A DNA stretch of 46,541 nt from Microbispora corallina (lineage in GTDB: Bacteria; Actinomycetota; Actinomycetes; Streptosporangiales; Streptosporangiaceae), in NCBI RefSeq assembly GCF_016863035.1, contig NZ_BOOC01000053.1, forward strand, positions 1-46,541, written 5' to 3'. The position numbers and the translations under genes were made by a program. Positions 7,338 to 14,996 of this stretch are shown one piece after another. Under the pieces are notes generated by a model. It saw only the letters and a program-made list of their open reading frames with translations. It did no database searches and was not told where the DNA came from. How positions within the stretch are numbered: position 1 is the stretch's first letter; every line of letters starts with the position of its first letter.

Positions 7338-8444
7338 ATGAAGAAGCGCATGCTTCTCCCCCTCGGCGGCGCCGTCGTCGCAGCCGGTCTCACCGCCGCC
7401 GCGGCGGTACCCGTGCAGGCGGCCCCGACGACGTCCACCGCGAAGCTGAGCTCGGCCGCCGGCGCGGCGGACATCCTCACCTTCTGGACCGAGGACAACG
7501 GCGCCAACCTCAAGGCCGCCGACCCGTACGGCGTGGAGCACAAGTCCGTCCCCAAGCTCGTGTCGAAGGGCGCCCCCGCGGCCGACGGCAAGCCGGGCGT
7601 GGTCCCCGCGATCGGTGACGAGAAGAAGAGCACCGCCAAGACGAAGAACGTCAACCTGCCGAAGACGGTCGGCCGGGTGTTCTTCACGATCGGCAACGAC
7701 CTCTACTCCTGCTCGGCCTCGTCGATCCAGTCGCAGTACCGCAACCTGGTCGCCACCGCCGGCCACTGCGTCTACGACCTCGACGGCAACGGCGCCACGG
7801 TCAAGCGGTGGATCTTCATTCCGGGCTACTACGACGGCAAGGCCCCCTGGGGCATCTACGTCGGCAAGCAGGCCTTCACCCACTACGACTTCGACGTCTA
7901 CGAGGACGGCGACCGCGACTACGCCTTCGTCACCGTCTACAACGGCATCGGCTGGGACCACGAGAAGAAGGTCTGGGTCGACCTCGGCGCGCTGGGCAAG
8001 AACGTCGGCGGCCAGGGCCTCGCCTACAACCAGAAGGTGGGCGCCCCCGTCTTCGTGTTCGGCTACCCGGCGGCCCCGCACGACGACGGCGACTACGTCT
8101 GGTCGGGCGAGAAGCTCAAGTGGTGCTACGGCAAGCCGTTCTTCCCCGTCGCCGAGGCCTCGGTGAAGGTGGAGGAGCAGATCGGCCTGAAGTGCGCCAT
8201 GACCGGCGGCTCCTCCGGCGGCCCGTGGATCCTGAAGTACAGCAGCGCCCGCCGCATCGGCTACATCAACGGCGTCACCAGCCTCGGCGGGGACACCGAC
8301 GACAACGGCCGCAGCGACCTGATCACCTCGCCGTACTTCGACGGCGAGACCTACGGCGTCTACAAGGCCGCCTACCCGCTGTGGTCGGGCTCGATCGTCC
8401 GCAAGGACGGCTCGCTCGGCATCACCGAGGCCCGCTCGGAGTAG
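7338..8444 (+). CDS. Secreted trypsin/V8-like serine protease, copy 6, with intact catalytic signature
   Basis: 368 residues. The ATG start lies downstream of GAGGAG. The signal peptide MKKRMLLPLGG...VPVQA predicts secretion. The triad is visible as His143 (VATAGHC), Asp194 (DRDYAFV) and Ser293 (MTGGSSGGPW), the usual form in COG3591-type V8-like peptidases. Two cysteine pairs are plausible: Cys125-Cys144 around the His, and Cys263 (KWCYGK) with Cys286 (LKCAM) before the nucleophile. The stretch between TVYNG and LGKNVGGQG is short, without the inserted loop of copies 2-4. It is probably the active member of the array. Its substrate is unknown. It may process, or be controlled by, the neighbouring inactive copies. 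Confidence 0.88.
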   Translation: MKKRMLLPLGGAVVAAGLTAAAAVPVQAAPTTSTAKLSSAAGAADILTFWTEDNGANLKAADPYGVEHKSVPKLVSKGAPAADGKPGVVPAIGDEKKSTAKTKNVNLPKTVGRVFFTIGNDLYSCSASSIQSQYRNLVATAGHCVYDLDGNGATVKRWIFIPGYYDGKAPWGIYVGKQAFTHYDFDVYEDGDRDYAFVTVYNGIGWDHEKKVWVDLGALGKNVGGQGLAYNQKVGAPVFVFGYPAAPHDDGDYVWSGEKLKWCYGKPFFPVAEASVKVEEQIGLKCAMTGGSSGGPWILKYSSARRIGYINGVTSLGGDTDDNGRSDLITSPYFDGETYGVYKAAYPLWSGSIVRKDGSLGITEARSE

Positions 8445-8474
8445 CGGCACCCCTCATCACGAGGATCGCTCGTC

Positions 8475-8509
8475 GAAAGGGGCCCGGCCGTCGCGCCGGG
8501 CCCCTTTTC
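8475..8509 (+). terminator. Terminator hairpin after copy 6
   Basis: AAAGGGGCCCGGC / GCCGGGCCCCTTT around CGTCGC with a TTTTC end. The U-rich side favours the plus-strand gene. It also lies just past the end of the convergent regulator. Confidence 0.85.
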
Positions 8510-8568
8510 TTCTCGACGGTGCCGGGTCCCCCGAGCGGACCCGGCACCGCGCCGTGCCCCGGCCGATG

Positions 8569-9945
8569 TCACACCGCCGCGGGCTCCTTCGCCTCGGCGG
8601 GGGCGGCGATCCGTTCGAGGACCTCCGCGACGTCCGGCTCCGCGGCGTACGGCGCGAGCCTGCGGCGCATGTCCCTCACGTACGTCGTGGTCCTGGCCGA
8701 CTGGATGCCCCCGGCGAGGTCGAGGGCGGAATGGGCCGTCGCGCAGGCCTCCTCGATCTCGCCCTGCTGGACGAGGGCCGAGGCGAGCAGCGACAGGTTG
8801 AACATCTTCCCCCGCACGTAGCGCCCGTCCATCCGCAGGGACCGCCGGGCGTGCCGTACCGCCCGCGCGCCGTCGCCGAGGTCGCGCAGGCAGTGGGCGA
8901 CCTTGGCCGACATGTACGCCTCGTCGAAGTAGCCGATCCACGGGGGCTCGTCCGTGGGCGAGCGGCGGTCGAACGCGACCTCCGCCTCGTGCAGCGCCAC
9001 TCCGCAGGCGGCGGCGTCCCCCATCCGGGCGTGCGCGTGCGCCTCCAGCACCCGCGCCTCGGCCGCCAGGGAGAAGACGCCCGACCGCTGCGCGGCCGCC
9101 GCCGCGGCCCGGGCCAGGTCGAGCCCGTGCCGGGGGTGCCCGATGTAGACGGCCTGGTGGCTCATGCCGGCGAGGATCTCGCCGCCGAGGCCGTGGTCGC
9201 CGGCGTTGCGGGCGAGCCCGAGCGCCTGGATGAGGTAGCGCTGGGCCAGCCCGTGCTGCTCCAGGTCGTAGGTCATCCAGCCGGCGAGGCGGGTCAGCTC
9301 GGCCGCCGCGGTGGCGAGCGCCCGCCCGGTGCCCTCGCCGTACGAGCCGTCGCGCAGGAGCGGCGTCACGGCGGTGTGCAGGTAGCGCACGACAGGGCCG
9401 CGGATGCTGCCGCCGCCGAACCGGTTGTCCAGTTCGCTGAACGAGCGGGTGACCTCCCTGATCGCCGCGACGTCGGAGACGCCCACCCGGCGCGGGCCGT
9501 CCGCGGACAGCCGCTCCCGGGGTGCCTTCGTCAGCCAGTGGACGATCCCGGCGGAGCCGGCTCCCAGGGCGAAGGTGGAGTCGAGCAGGAACCTGCGCCG
9601 CTCGACATCGGCCTTCCACAGTGCTGTCACGCTTGCCACACCCTCCTCCCACGTATGGGGGAACTCCTGTCCGAGGTCGGAAGGAACGGCGCCGCACGGC
9701 ATGCCGAGGTCCTCGGCGGACACCTGCCGTCCGAGCCGCAGCGAGAAGATCTCCGCGAGCAGCGCGGGGACCGGCTCGCGCGGGCGCCGTCCCCCGATCC
9801 AGCGCAGGACCGAGCCGTGGTCGTACCTCATCCCCCGCAGCCCGCGGGCCGAGCCGAGCCCGTTCAGCCGGCGCGCGAGGCCGGCGCGGGAGAGCCCGGC
9901 CTCGGCGAGGTGCTGCTGGAGCAGCCGGTTGGGGTCGCGTCGCAT
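8569..9945 (-). CDS. HTH/TPR-type transcriptional regulator
   Basis: 458 residues from the ATG at 9945, which has GAGGAG 4 bases upstream. The ATG at 9969 has no binding site. The N-terminus (RRDPNRLLQQHLAEAGLSRAGLARRLN, then DHGSVLRWIGGRRP) is a Cro/XRE-like DNA-binding region typical of large actinomycete regulators. The remainder is alpha-helical and rich in Ala, Leu and Arg, with the spacing of tetratricopeptide-like repeats. Such proteins usually control local genes or development. It converges on copy 6, so a role in controlling the array is possible but not shown. Confidence 0.75.
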   Translation of the reverse strand: MRRDPNRLLQQHLAEAGLSRAGLARRLNGLGSARGLRGMRYDHGSVLRWIGGRRPREPVPALLAEIFSLRLGRQVSAEDLGMPCGAVPSDLGQEFPHTWEEGVASVTALWKADVERRRFLLDSTFALGAGSAGIVHWLTKAPRERLSADGPRRVGVSDVAAIREVTRSFSELDNRFGGGSIRGPVVRYLHTAVTPLLRDGSYGEGTGRALATAAAELTRLAGWMTYDLEQHGLAQRYLIQALGLARNAGDHGLGGEILAGMSHQAVYIGHPRHGLDLARAAAAAAQRSGVFSLAAEARVLEAHAHARMGDAAACGVALHEAEVAFDRRSPTDEPPWIGYFDEAYMSAKVAHCLRDLGDGARAVRHARRSLRMDGRYVRGKMFNLSLLASALVQQGEIEEACATAHSALDLAGGIQSARTTTYVRDMRRRLAPYAAEPDVAEVLERIAAPAEAKEPAAV

Positions 9946-10050
9946 CCCTCTCCTCACCAGGACAGGCATAGCCGATAGGTAACGGAGAGCTTTCTTTATA
10001 GCACGTACCGTGAACCCCTAAAGGGATTCCCAAGCCTTCGCGGACGCGAC

Positions 10051-10090
10051 AGGGCCGCGACCCGCCCGGAATGCGGGGGTCACGGCCCTT
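10051..10090 (-). terminator. Terminator hairpin of the malic enzyme gene
   Basis: AGGGCCGCGACCCGC pairs with GCGGGGGTCACGGCCCTT around CCGGAAT. It lies ~40 bases past the malic enzyme stop codon on the minus strand. Confidence 0.6.
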
Positions 10091-10130
10091 ATCGGAAAGG
10101 CGTTCGCCGAAACCTCGGCGCCGTACGGAG

Positions 10131-11315
10131 CTACTTGCGGGCGACGCCGTCCTCGCGCGCCTGCCGGGCGACGGCGGCGCTCACGGCCGGGGCGACCCGG
10201 GCGTCGAACGGCGAGGGGATGACGTAGTCCTCCGCGACGTCGTCCCCGACCACGGACGCCAGCGCCGTGGCGGCGGCGACCTTCATGTTCTCGGTGACGG
10301 TCCTGGCCCGGACGTCGAGCGCCCCGCGGAAGACGCCGGGGAAGGCCAGCACGTTGTTGATCTGGTTGGGGAAGTCGGACCGGCCGGTCGCCACGACCCG
10401 GGCGTACCGGGCCGCCACGGCGGGCTCGACCTCGGGCGTCGGGTTGGACAGCGCGAACACGATGGCGTCCGGCGCCATCGAGGCGACGGCCTGCTCGGAG
10501 ACCGTCGACCCGGACAGGCCGATGAAGACGTCGGCGCCGGCCAGGGCCTGCTCGGTCGAGCCCTTGTGGCCCGCCCGGTTGGTGTCGGCGGCGAGGGCCT
10601 CCTTGACGGGGTTCAGCCCCTCCCGTCCCGAGTAGAGGATGCCCTTGGAGTCGGAGACCGCGATGTCGCCGATGCCGGCGCCGAGCAGGATGCGCGTGAC
10701 GGCCACGCCGGAGGCGCCCGCGCCCGCGACCACGGCGCGCAGATCGCCGAGGGACCGCCCGGTGAGGCGGGCCGCGTTCTGCAGGGCGGCCAGCACCACG
10801 ATGGCGGTGCCGTGCTGGTCGTCGTGGAAGACGGGGATGTCGAGCAGCTCCCGCAGCCGGTTCTCCACCTCGAAGCAGCGCGGGGCGCTGATGTCCTCGA
10901 GGTTGACGCCGCCGAACGACGGCGCGAGCCGCACCACGGTCTCGACGAGCGCGTCCACGTCGGTGGTGTCGAGGCAGATCGGCACCGCGTCCACGTTGCC
11001 GAACTCCTTGAACAGCAGAGCCTTGCCCTCCATCACGGGCATGGCGGCGGCGGGCCCGATGTCCCCGAGCCCCAGCACGGCGGTGCCGTCGGAGACCACG
11101 GCCACGACGTTGGAGACCCAGGTGTAGTCGTTGACGAGGTCGTGGTTGTCGGCGATGGCCGTGCAGACGCGGGCGACCCCCGGCGTGTAGGCGAGGGACA
11201 GGTCGTCCGCGTCACGGACCGGGACGGTGGAACGGACCTCGAGCTTTCCGCCGCGGTGCAGCGCGAAGGCGGGATCCAGGTCGAGAGATGCCAAGGAGAC
11301 AGGTGAGACGGTCAC
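10131..11315 (-). CDS. NAD(P)-dependent malic enzyme
   Basis: About 394 residues. It oxidatively decarboxylates malate to pyruvate in the cytosol. The malic domain carries SLAYTPGVARVC, the TDGTAVLGLGDIGP block, EGKALLFKEFG and the metal-binding EDI/DDQHGTA segments. The NAD-binding domain contains VVAGAGASGVA. The end SDFPNQINNVLAFPGVFRGALD is typical of the short bacterial class. I chose GTG 11315 (VTVSPVSLASLDLDPAF) because homologues begin near here and the region further upstream is Arg-rich and unlike the family. ATG 11444 is the alternative. It is divergent from the CGNR gene. Confidence 0.88.
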   Translation of the reverse strand: MTVSPVSLASLDLDPAFALHRGGKLEVRSTVPVRDADDLSLAYTPGVARVCTAIADNHDLVNDYTWVSNVVAVVSDGTAVLGLGDIGPAAAMPVMEGKALLFKEFGNVDAVPICLDTTDVDALVETVVRLAPSFGGVNLEDISAPRCFEVENRLRELLDIPVFHDDQHGTAIVVLAALQNAARLTGRSLGDLRAVVAGAGASGVAVTRILLGAGIGDIAVSDSKGILYSGREGLNPVKEALAADTNRAGHKGSTEQALAGADVFIGLSGSTVSEQAVASMAPDAIVFALSNPTPEVEPAVAARYARVVATGRSDFPNQINNVLAFPGVFRGALDVRARTVTENMKVAAATALASVVGDDVAEDYVIPSPFDARVAPAVSAAVARQAREDGVARK

Positions 11316-11587
11316 AGCGACCCCAGTGTCGAAAGGACGAATTCCTTCGGTAGACGCCGTCAAGAGCACGAGAGCCCTGGCTTCGGTAGCCGCCGGAGGC
11401 CGTCGTCGTTGACGGTCGTCTCTTGAGGGGGTTACGGGGGTCACCCGTCTCCTGATTGTGCCACATCATGAGACACCCGCCGCTGTCACCTCCGACACAC
11501 ATCGTTCACCGTACGAGTGTTCCCCCTGGCCCGGCCGCGTGTAATACTCGTACCAACTTGTGACCTCTTACCTTCCTGGGCGCCCCC
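11316..11587. other. Divergent promoter region between malic enzyme and CGNR protein
   Basis: 272 bases with no supported gene beyond a possible N-terminal extension of the malic enzyme. GTAATACTCGTACC before the CGNR gene is a plausible promoter segment. I looked for a riboswitch in the malic enzyme leader and recognised none. Confidence 0.4.
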
Positions 11588-12124
11588 GTGGACCTGACCT
11601 CATATGCCGAGCTGGCCGTCCTCCTGGTGAACCTGGGCGACGAGTGCGGGAACGGCGCCACTGTGCGGAAGCTGCTCGAGGAGACCGGCCGCACCGAGGC
11701 CGCCGCCCGGCTGACCCGGCGCGACGTCGACGCCCTGTGCGAGCTGCGCGACGAGCTGGCCGAGGTCTTCCAGTCGGCCTCGGGCGGCGACGAGGACGAC
11801 GTGGTCGAGCGGCTGAACGGCCTGCTGGTCCGCCACCCGGTCCACCCCCAGATCAGCGGCCATGACGGCCAGGCCTGGCACCTCCACCTCACCGAGGGCG
11901 GGCGGGTGGCCGACACCCTCGCCGTCGGGTCGGTCATGGGCCTGGCCAGCGTGGTGACCGGTCTCGGCGTCGACAGGCTCGGCACCTGCCAGGCCGCGCC
12001 CTGCCGGAACGCCTACCTCGACACCTCGTCGAACCGGTCCCGCCGGTACTGCTCCGAGCGGTGCGCCAGCCGGGCGAACGTCGCCGCCTACCGCGCCCGC
12101 AGGCGGGCCCCGGAGAGCGCCTGA
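11588..12124 (+). CDS. CGNR zinc-finger protein
   Basis: 178 residues from GTG 11588. The N-terminal ~120 residues are an alpha-helical stress-related domain (ABATE type) with the LVNLGDE opening. The C-terminus is the CGNR zinc finger: GTCQAAPCRNAYLDTSSN, then RYCSERCASRANVAAYRARR, giving the Cys-x4-Cys...Cys-x3-Cys pattern and the R-x-NV-x-A-x-R helix that probably contacts DNA. The family is taken to be regulatory, but its targets are unknown. No clear ribosome binding site is seen, so the mRNA may be nearly leaderless. Confidence 0.8.
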   Translation: MDLTSYAELAVLLVNLGDECGNGATVRKLLEETGRTEAAARLTRRDVDALCELRDELAEVFQSASGGDEDDVVERLNGLLVRHPVHPQISGHDGQAWHLHLTEGGRVADTLAVGSVMGLASVVTGLGVDRLGTCQAAPCRNAYLDTSSNRSRRYCSERCASRANVAAYRARRRAPESA

Positions 12125-12185
12125 CGCGGCCGCGCCGCTCCGCCGGAGGGCCCCGCACGACGAGGACCGGCTCCCGCGGGGCGTT

Positions 12186-12497
12186 CTACCGGGAGGGACG
12201 GAACCGGGCGGTGGGCCGGGGCCAGTAGCGCAGGACGACCCGGCCGACGATCTCGGTCTCGGGGACGGCGCCGAAGTCCCAGCTGTCCTGCCGGCCGGGG
12301 GCCGACTGGTTGTCGCTCTCCAGCCACCAGCCCTCGCCGGTGAGCCGCCACGCCCGCTTGACGATCAGTCCGTGCGGCCGCCTGGCGACCACCACGTCCC
12401 CCGGGCGCACGGCCGCGCCGCGCCGGACGAGCAGCCAGTCGCCGTGCCTCAGAGCCGGCAGCATCGAGTCGCCGGAGACATGGACGGCCGTGAGCAC
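12186..12497 (-). CDS. sodX: Nickel superoxide dismutase maturation protease (S24/S26 family)
   Basis: 103 residues from GTG 12497, which has GGAGG 5 bases upstream. The longer frame up to 12590 would run into the sodN start. VSGDSMLPALRHGDW holds the catalytic Ser11 of signal-peptidase-like enzymes, and the Lys of LIVKRAW is a candidate base. RPGDVVVARRP and GWWLESDNQSAPGRQDSWDFG are typical of the S26 fold. No membrane segment is present, which fits the soluble SodX type. It removes the SodN leader so that the new N-terminal His can bind nickel. It is divergent from sodN with 83 bases between start codons. Confidence 0.88.
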   Translation of the reverse strand: MLTAVHVSGDSMLPALRHGDWLLVRRGAAVRPGDVVVARRPHGLIVKRAWRLTGEGWWLESDNQSAPGRQDSWDFGAVPETEIVGRVVLRYWPRPTARFRPSR

Positions 12498-12580
12498 ATC
12501 CCCCTCCGCGTACGTGTTGGGACCCGAGTAAGGTCGGTCTTGGACAGTGCTGTCACCAGCATTCCTAAGGAAGGATTCCG
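12498..12580. promoter_or_regulatory. Divergent sodX-sodN promoter region
   Basis: 83 bases between the two start codons. GGACAGTGCTGTCACC (12543-12558) contains an inverted GACAG/CTGTC, a possible operator. AAGGAAGG before the sodN ATG is its ribosome binding site. Confidence 0.4.
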
Positions 12581-12982
12581 ATGCTCGCACGACTGCTGCG
12601 ACCGAGGCACGAGGCTTCCGCCCACTGCGACCTGCCGTGTGGAGTCTATGACCCGGCGCAGGCCCGCATCGAGGCCGAGTCCGTCAAGGCGATCATGAAG
12701 AAGTACGCCGAGAACGAGGACCCGGTCTTCCGCACCCGCGCGCTGATCATCAAGGAGCAGCGGGCCGAGCTGGTCAAGCACCACCTGTGGGTGCTCTGGA
12801 CCGACTACTTCAAGCCCCCGCACCTCGAGCAGTACCCCCAGCTCCACCAGCTCTTCTGGGACGCCACCAAGCTCGCCGGCGCGGCCGGCGCCAAGGGCAC
12901 GATCGACGCCTCCCAGGCCGACGAGCTGCTCGCGAAGATCGACGAGATCTCGAAGATCTTCTGGGAGACCAAGGCCGCCTGA
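12581..12982 (+). CDS. sodN: Nickel-containing superoxide dismutase
   Basis: 133 residues, close to the usual ~131. It dismutates superoxide to oxygen and hydrogen peroxide in the cytoplasm. The 14-residue leader MLARLLRPRHEASA is followed by the nickel hook HCDLPCGVYDP. After cleavage the ligands are His1, Cys2 and Cys6 (His15, Cys16 and Cys20 of the precursor). The rest is the four-helix bundle ending KIDEISKIFWETKAA. The ATG follows AAGGAAGG. Nickel-dependent control of sodN is known in Streptomyces, but I could not identify such an operator here. Confidence 0.96.
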   Translation: MLARLLRPRHEASAHCDLPCGVYDPAQARIEAESVKAIMKKYAENEDPVFRTRALIIKEQRAELVKHHLWVLWTDYFKPPHLEQYPQLHQLFWDATKLAGAAGAKGTIDASQADELLAKIDEISKIFWETKAA

Positions 12983-12997
12983 GCCTCGCGTATCCCG

Positions 12998-13031
12998 GGC
13001 CCCGCACGGTCGGTCACGACCGCGCGGGGCC
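12998..13031 (+). terminator. Terminator hairpin after sodN
   Basis: GGCCCCGC and CGGTCG pair with CGACCG and GCGGGGCC, with a GTCA loop and one internal A/C mismatch. It begins 16 bases after the stop codon. Confidence 0.75.
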
Positions 13032-13233
13032 GGATCGTATAGACGGGCTGGGCGGAGCCGGGGAATGGCGAGGTGCAAACCCCCGCGATTCCCTGGATTA
13101 GGTACGACGGAATTTACGAGGAGTTACCACCAAGGAACACCACAATCGGCGCGCCCAAGCGGAGCAGCGATCGTCGAGTGGCGGTAGGTTGCAGTCAGCG
13201 GCAGTCAGCCGGCTCGAAGGGGCGAGGAGGAAC

Positions 13234-13659
13234 GTGACCGAGGAAACCGAGACGCCTGCGGTGGATCTGACCGGGATTCGCGATGCTGTGAGTGTCCGGC
13301 TGCCCGCCGTGAGCGCCTATCTCTCCGTGCTGCGCACGGCCACAGCCGGGCTCGCGGCCCGGCTGGACTTCACCCTCGACCAGATCGAGGACCTCCGCAT
13401 CGCGGTGGACGAGGCGTGCGCCATGCTGCTGCGGCACGCCGTCCCCGGCACCGACCTCCTCGCGGAGTTCGAGCTGACCGGCCAGGAGATGACGGTGCGC
13501 GTCGAGGTCAACACGCTCGGAGTCAGCTCCCCCAACCGGGAGGACTTCGCGTGGATGGTGCTCACGGCCCTGGCCGACGACGTGGACGCCACGTCGGAGC
13601 ACGCCGATCACATGGCCATCGTGCTGCGCAAGCGCCGGAGCACGGCGAGGCCCGCGTGA
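13234..13659 (+). CDS. RsbW-type anti-sigma factor (ATP-binding)
   Basis: 141 residues from GTG 13234 with GAGGAGG just upstream. IRLP-like RDAVSVRLPAVSAYLSVLRTATAGLAARLDFTLDQIEDLRIAVDEACAML matches the GHKL serine-kinase anti-sigma fold, with the N box in RIAVDEACAMLL. The end DDVDATSEHADHMAIVLRKRR is also typical. It should bind and inhibit the sigma factor encoded next, with which it overlaps by GTGA. No anti-anti-sigma gene is present in the window. Confidence 0.85.
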   Translation: MTEETETPAVDLTGIRDAVSVRLPAVSAYLSVLRTATAGLAARLDFTLDQIEDLRIAVDEACAMLLRHAVPGTDLLAEFELTGQEMTVRVEVNTLGVSSPNREDFAWMVLTALADDVDATSEHADHMAIVLRKRRSTARPA

Positions 13660-14456
13660 CCGAGAGGACGAGTGCCATGGCCTCCGGCGACTCGGCCGTG
13701 CCGGACCGCGTGCGCGCCCGCACGCTCTTCGCCGAGCTGTCGGTGCTGACGCCGGACGACCCCCGGCGTCAGCGCATCCGGGACGAGCTCGTCGAGCTCC
13801 ACCTGCCGCTGGTCGAGTACCTGGCGCGCCGGTTCCGCAACCGGGGCGAGTGGCTCGACGACCTCACGCAGGTCGCCACGATCGGCCTGATCAAGTCGAT
13901 CGACCGGTTCGACCTGGCCCGCGGGGTGGAGTTCTCCACCTACGCGACGCCGACGATCGTCGGCGAGATCAAGCGCCACTTCCGCGACAAGGGCTGGGCC
14001 GTCCGCGTCCCGCGGCGCCTGCAGGAGCTCAAGCTGTCGCTCACCAAGGCGATAAGCGAGCTGTCCCAGCGGGAGAGCCGCGCCCCCACGGTCGCGGAGC
14101 TCGCCGCGCACCTGGGGATGACCGAGGAAGAGGTCCTGGAGGGCCTGGAGTCGGCCAACGCCTACTCGACCGTGTCCCTCGACGCGCCGGACTCGGGCGA
14201 CGACGACGCCCCCGCGGTATCCGACTCGCTCGGCATCGTGGACGAGTCGCTGGAGGGCGTCGAGTACCGCGAGTCGCTCAAGCCGCTGCTGGAGCGCCTC
14301 CCGCCGAGGGAGAAGCGGATCCTGCTGCTGCGCTTCTTCGGCAACATGACCCAGTCGCAGATCGCGACCGAGCTGGGGATCTCGCAGATGCACGTGTCCC
14401 GGCTGCTGGCCCGGACGCTGGCGCAGCTGCGCGAGGGGCTCACCGCCGAGGACTGA
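13656..14456 (+). CDS. RNA polymerase sigma factor, SigB/SigF/SigG subfamily
   Basis: 266 residues. GTG 13656 overlaps the anti-sigma stop codon as GTGA and suggests translational coupling. ATG 13677 is a second choice. Region 2 is LVEYLARRFRNRGEWLDDLTQVATIGLIKSIDRFD with the -10-reading VEFSTYATPTIVGEIKRHFRDKGWAVRVPRR. Region 3 is LGMTEEEVLEGLESANAYSTVSLDAP. Region 4 is LPPREKRILLLRFFGNMTQSQIATELGISQMHVSRLLARTLAQLR. It directs stress or differentiation genes in actinomycetes. The preceding RsbW-like protein should keep it inactive until a partner switch releases it. Confidence 0.93.
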   Translation: MTERTSAMASGDSAVPDRVRARTLFAELSVLTPDDPRRQRIRDELVELHLPLVEYLARRFRNRGEWLDDLTQVATIGLIKSIDRFDLARGVEFSTYATPTIVGEIKRHFRDKGWAVRVPRRLQELKLSLTKAISELSQRESRAPTVAELAAHLGMTEEEVLEGLESANAYSTVSLDAPDSGDDDAPAVSDSLGIVDESLEGVEYRESLKPLLERLPPREKRILLLRFFGNMTQSQIATELGISQMHVSRLLARTLAQLREGLTAED

Positions 14457-14492
14457 CGACCGTCGACCGGCATCCCCCCGTCGGTCGGGCGG

Positions 14493-14918
14493 CTACCGCG
14501 ACCGCCGGTCCGGTGTGCCGTCCTCGCCCACCAGGGCCTGCGTGGACGGCGGCGCGAGCAGCGCGACGAGGGCGACGGCCGCCCCGGCCACCAGCGGCAC
14601 CCCGTACCCGTACTGCCCGGACTGGATCAGCGTGATCGCCACGGGCAGCGCGAAGATCTGCGCCACCACCGAGGGGCCGCGGCTCCATCTGAGCACCTGC
14701 CACAGGCCCCACGCCACCCACAGCAGCCCGGCGCCGGCCAGCACGCCGAAACCCGCGACGGCGATGGAGCTCACCAGGTCGGCCGGCTTCCCGGCGACCG
14801 TCTCGACGGCGACGTACCCGCCCAGGGCGAGGGCCAGCAGGCCCTCCGCGGCGACGACGGCGGCGGCCACGGCGAGGGTGGCGGGCCGCCCGGCGGAACT
14901 GCTGATCACACCGCCCAA
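14493..14918 (-). CDS. Small integral membrane protein
   Basis: 141 residues with four hydrophobic segments: about 12-36 (LAVAAAVVAAEGLLALALGGY), 49-72, 83-100 and 106-121. The N-terminus is short, and the polar tail VGEDGTPDRRSR is probably cytoplasmic. I recognise no catalytic motif. It converges with the sigma factor gene and stands alone. Function unknown. Confidence 0.75.
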   Translation of the reverse strand: MGGVISSSAGRPATLAVAAAVVAAEGLLALALGGYVAVETVAGKPADLVSSIAVAGFGVLAGAGLLWVAWGLWQVLRWSRGPSVVAQIFALPVAITLIQSGQYGYGVPLVAGAAVALVALLAPPSTQALVGEDGTPDRRSR

Positions 14919-14996
14919 CCCTACCCGGACGGACGCCGGGTCCCTCCCTGAGGCGTCGCCCGGCGGGAGCGGTAAAACGTTCGTTAACCTTCAGGC

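Noticed and set aside
11316..11460. Riboswitch before the malic enzyme gene
   Set aside because: No consensus of a known class (TPP, SAM, cobalamin, c-di-AMP, glycine) could be found.
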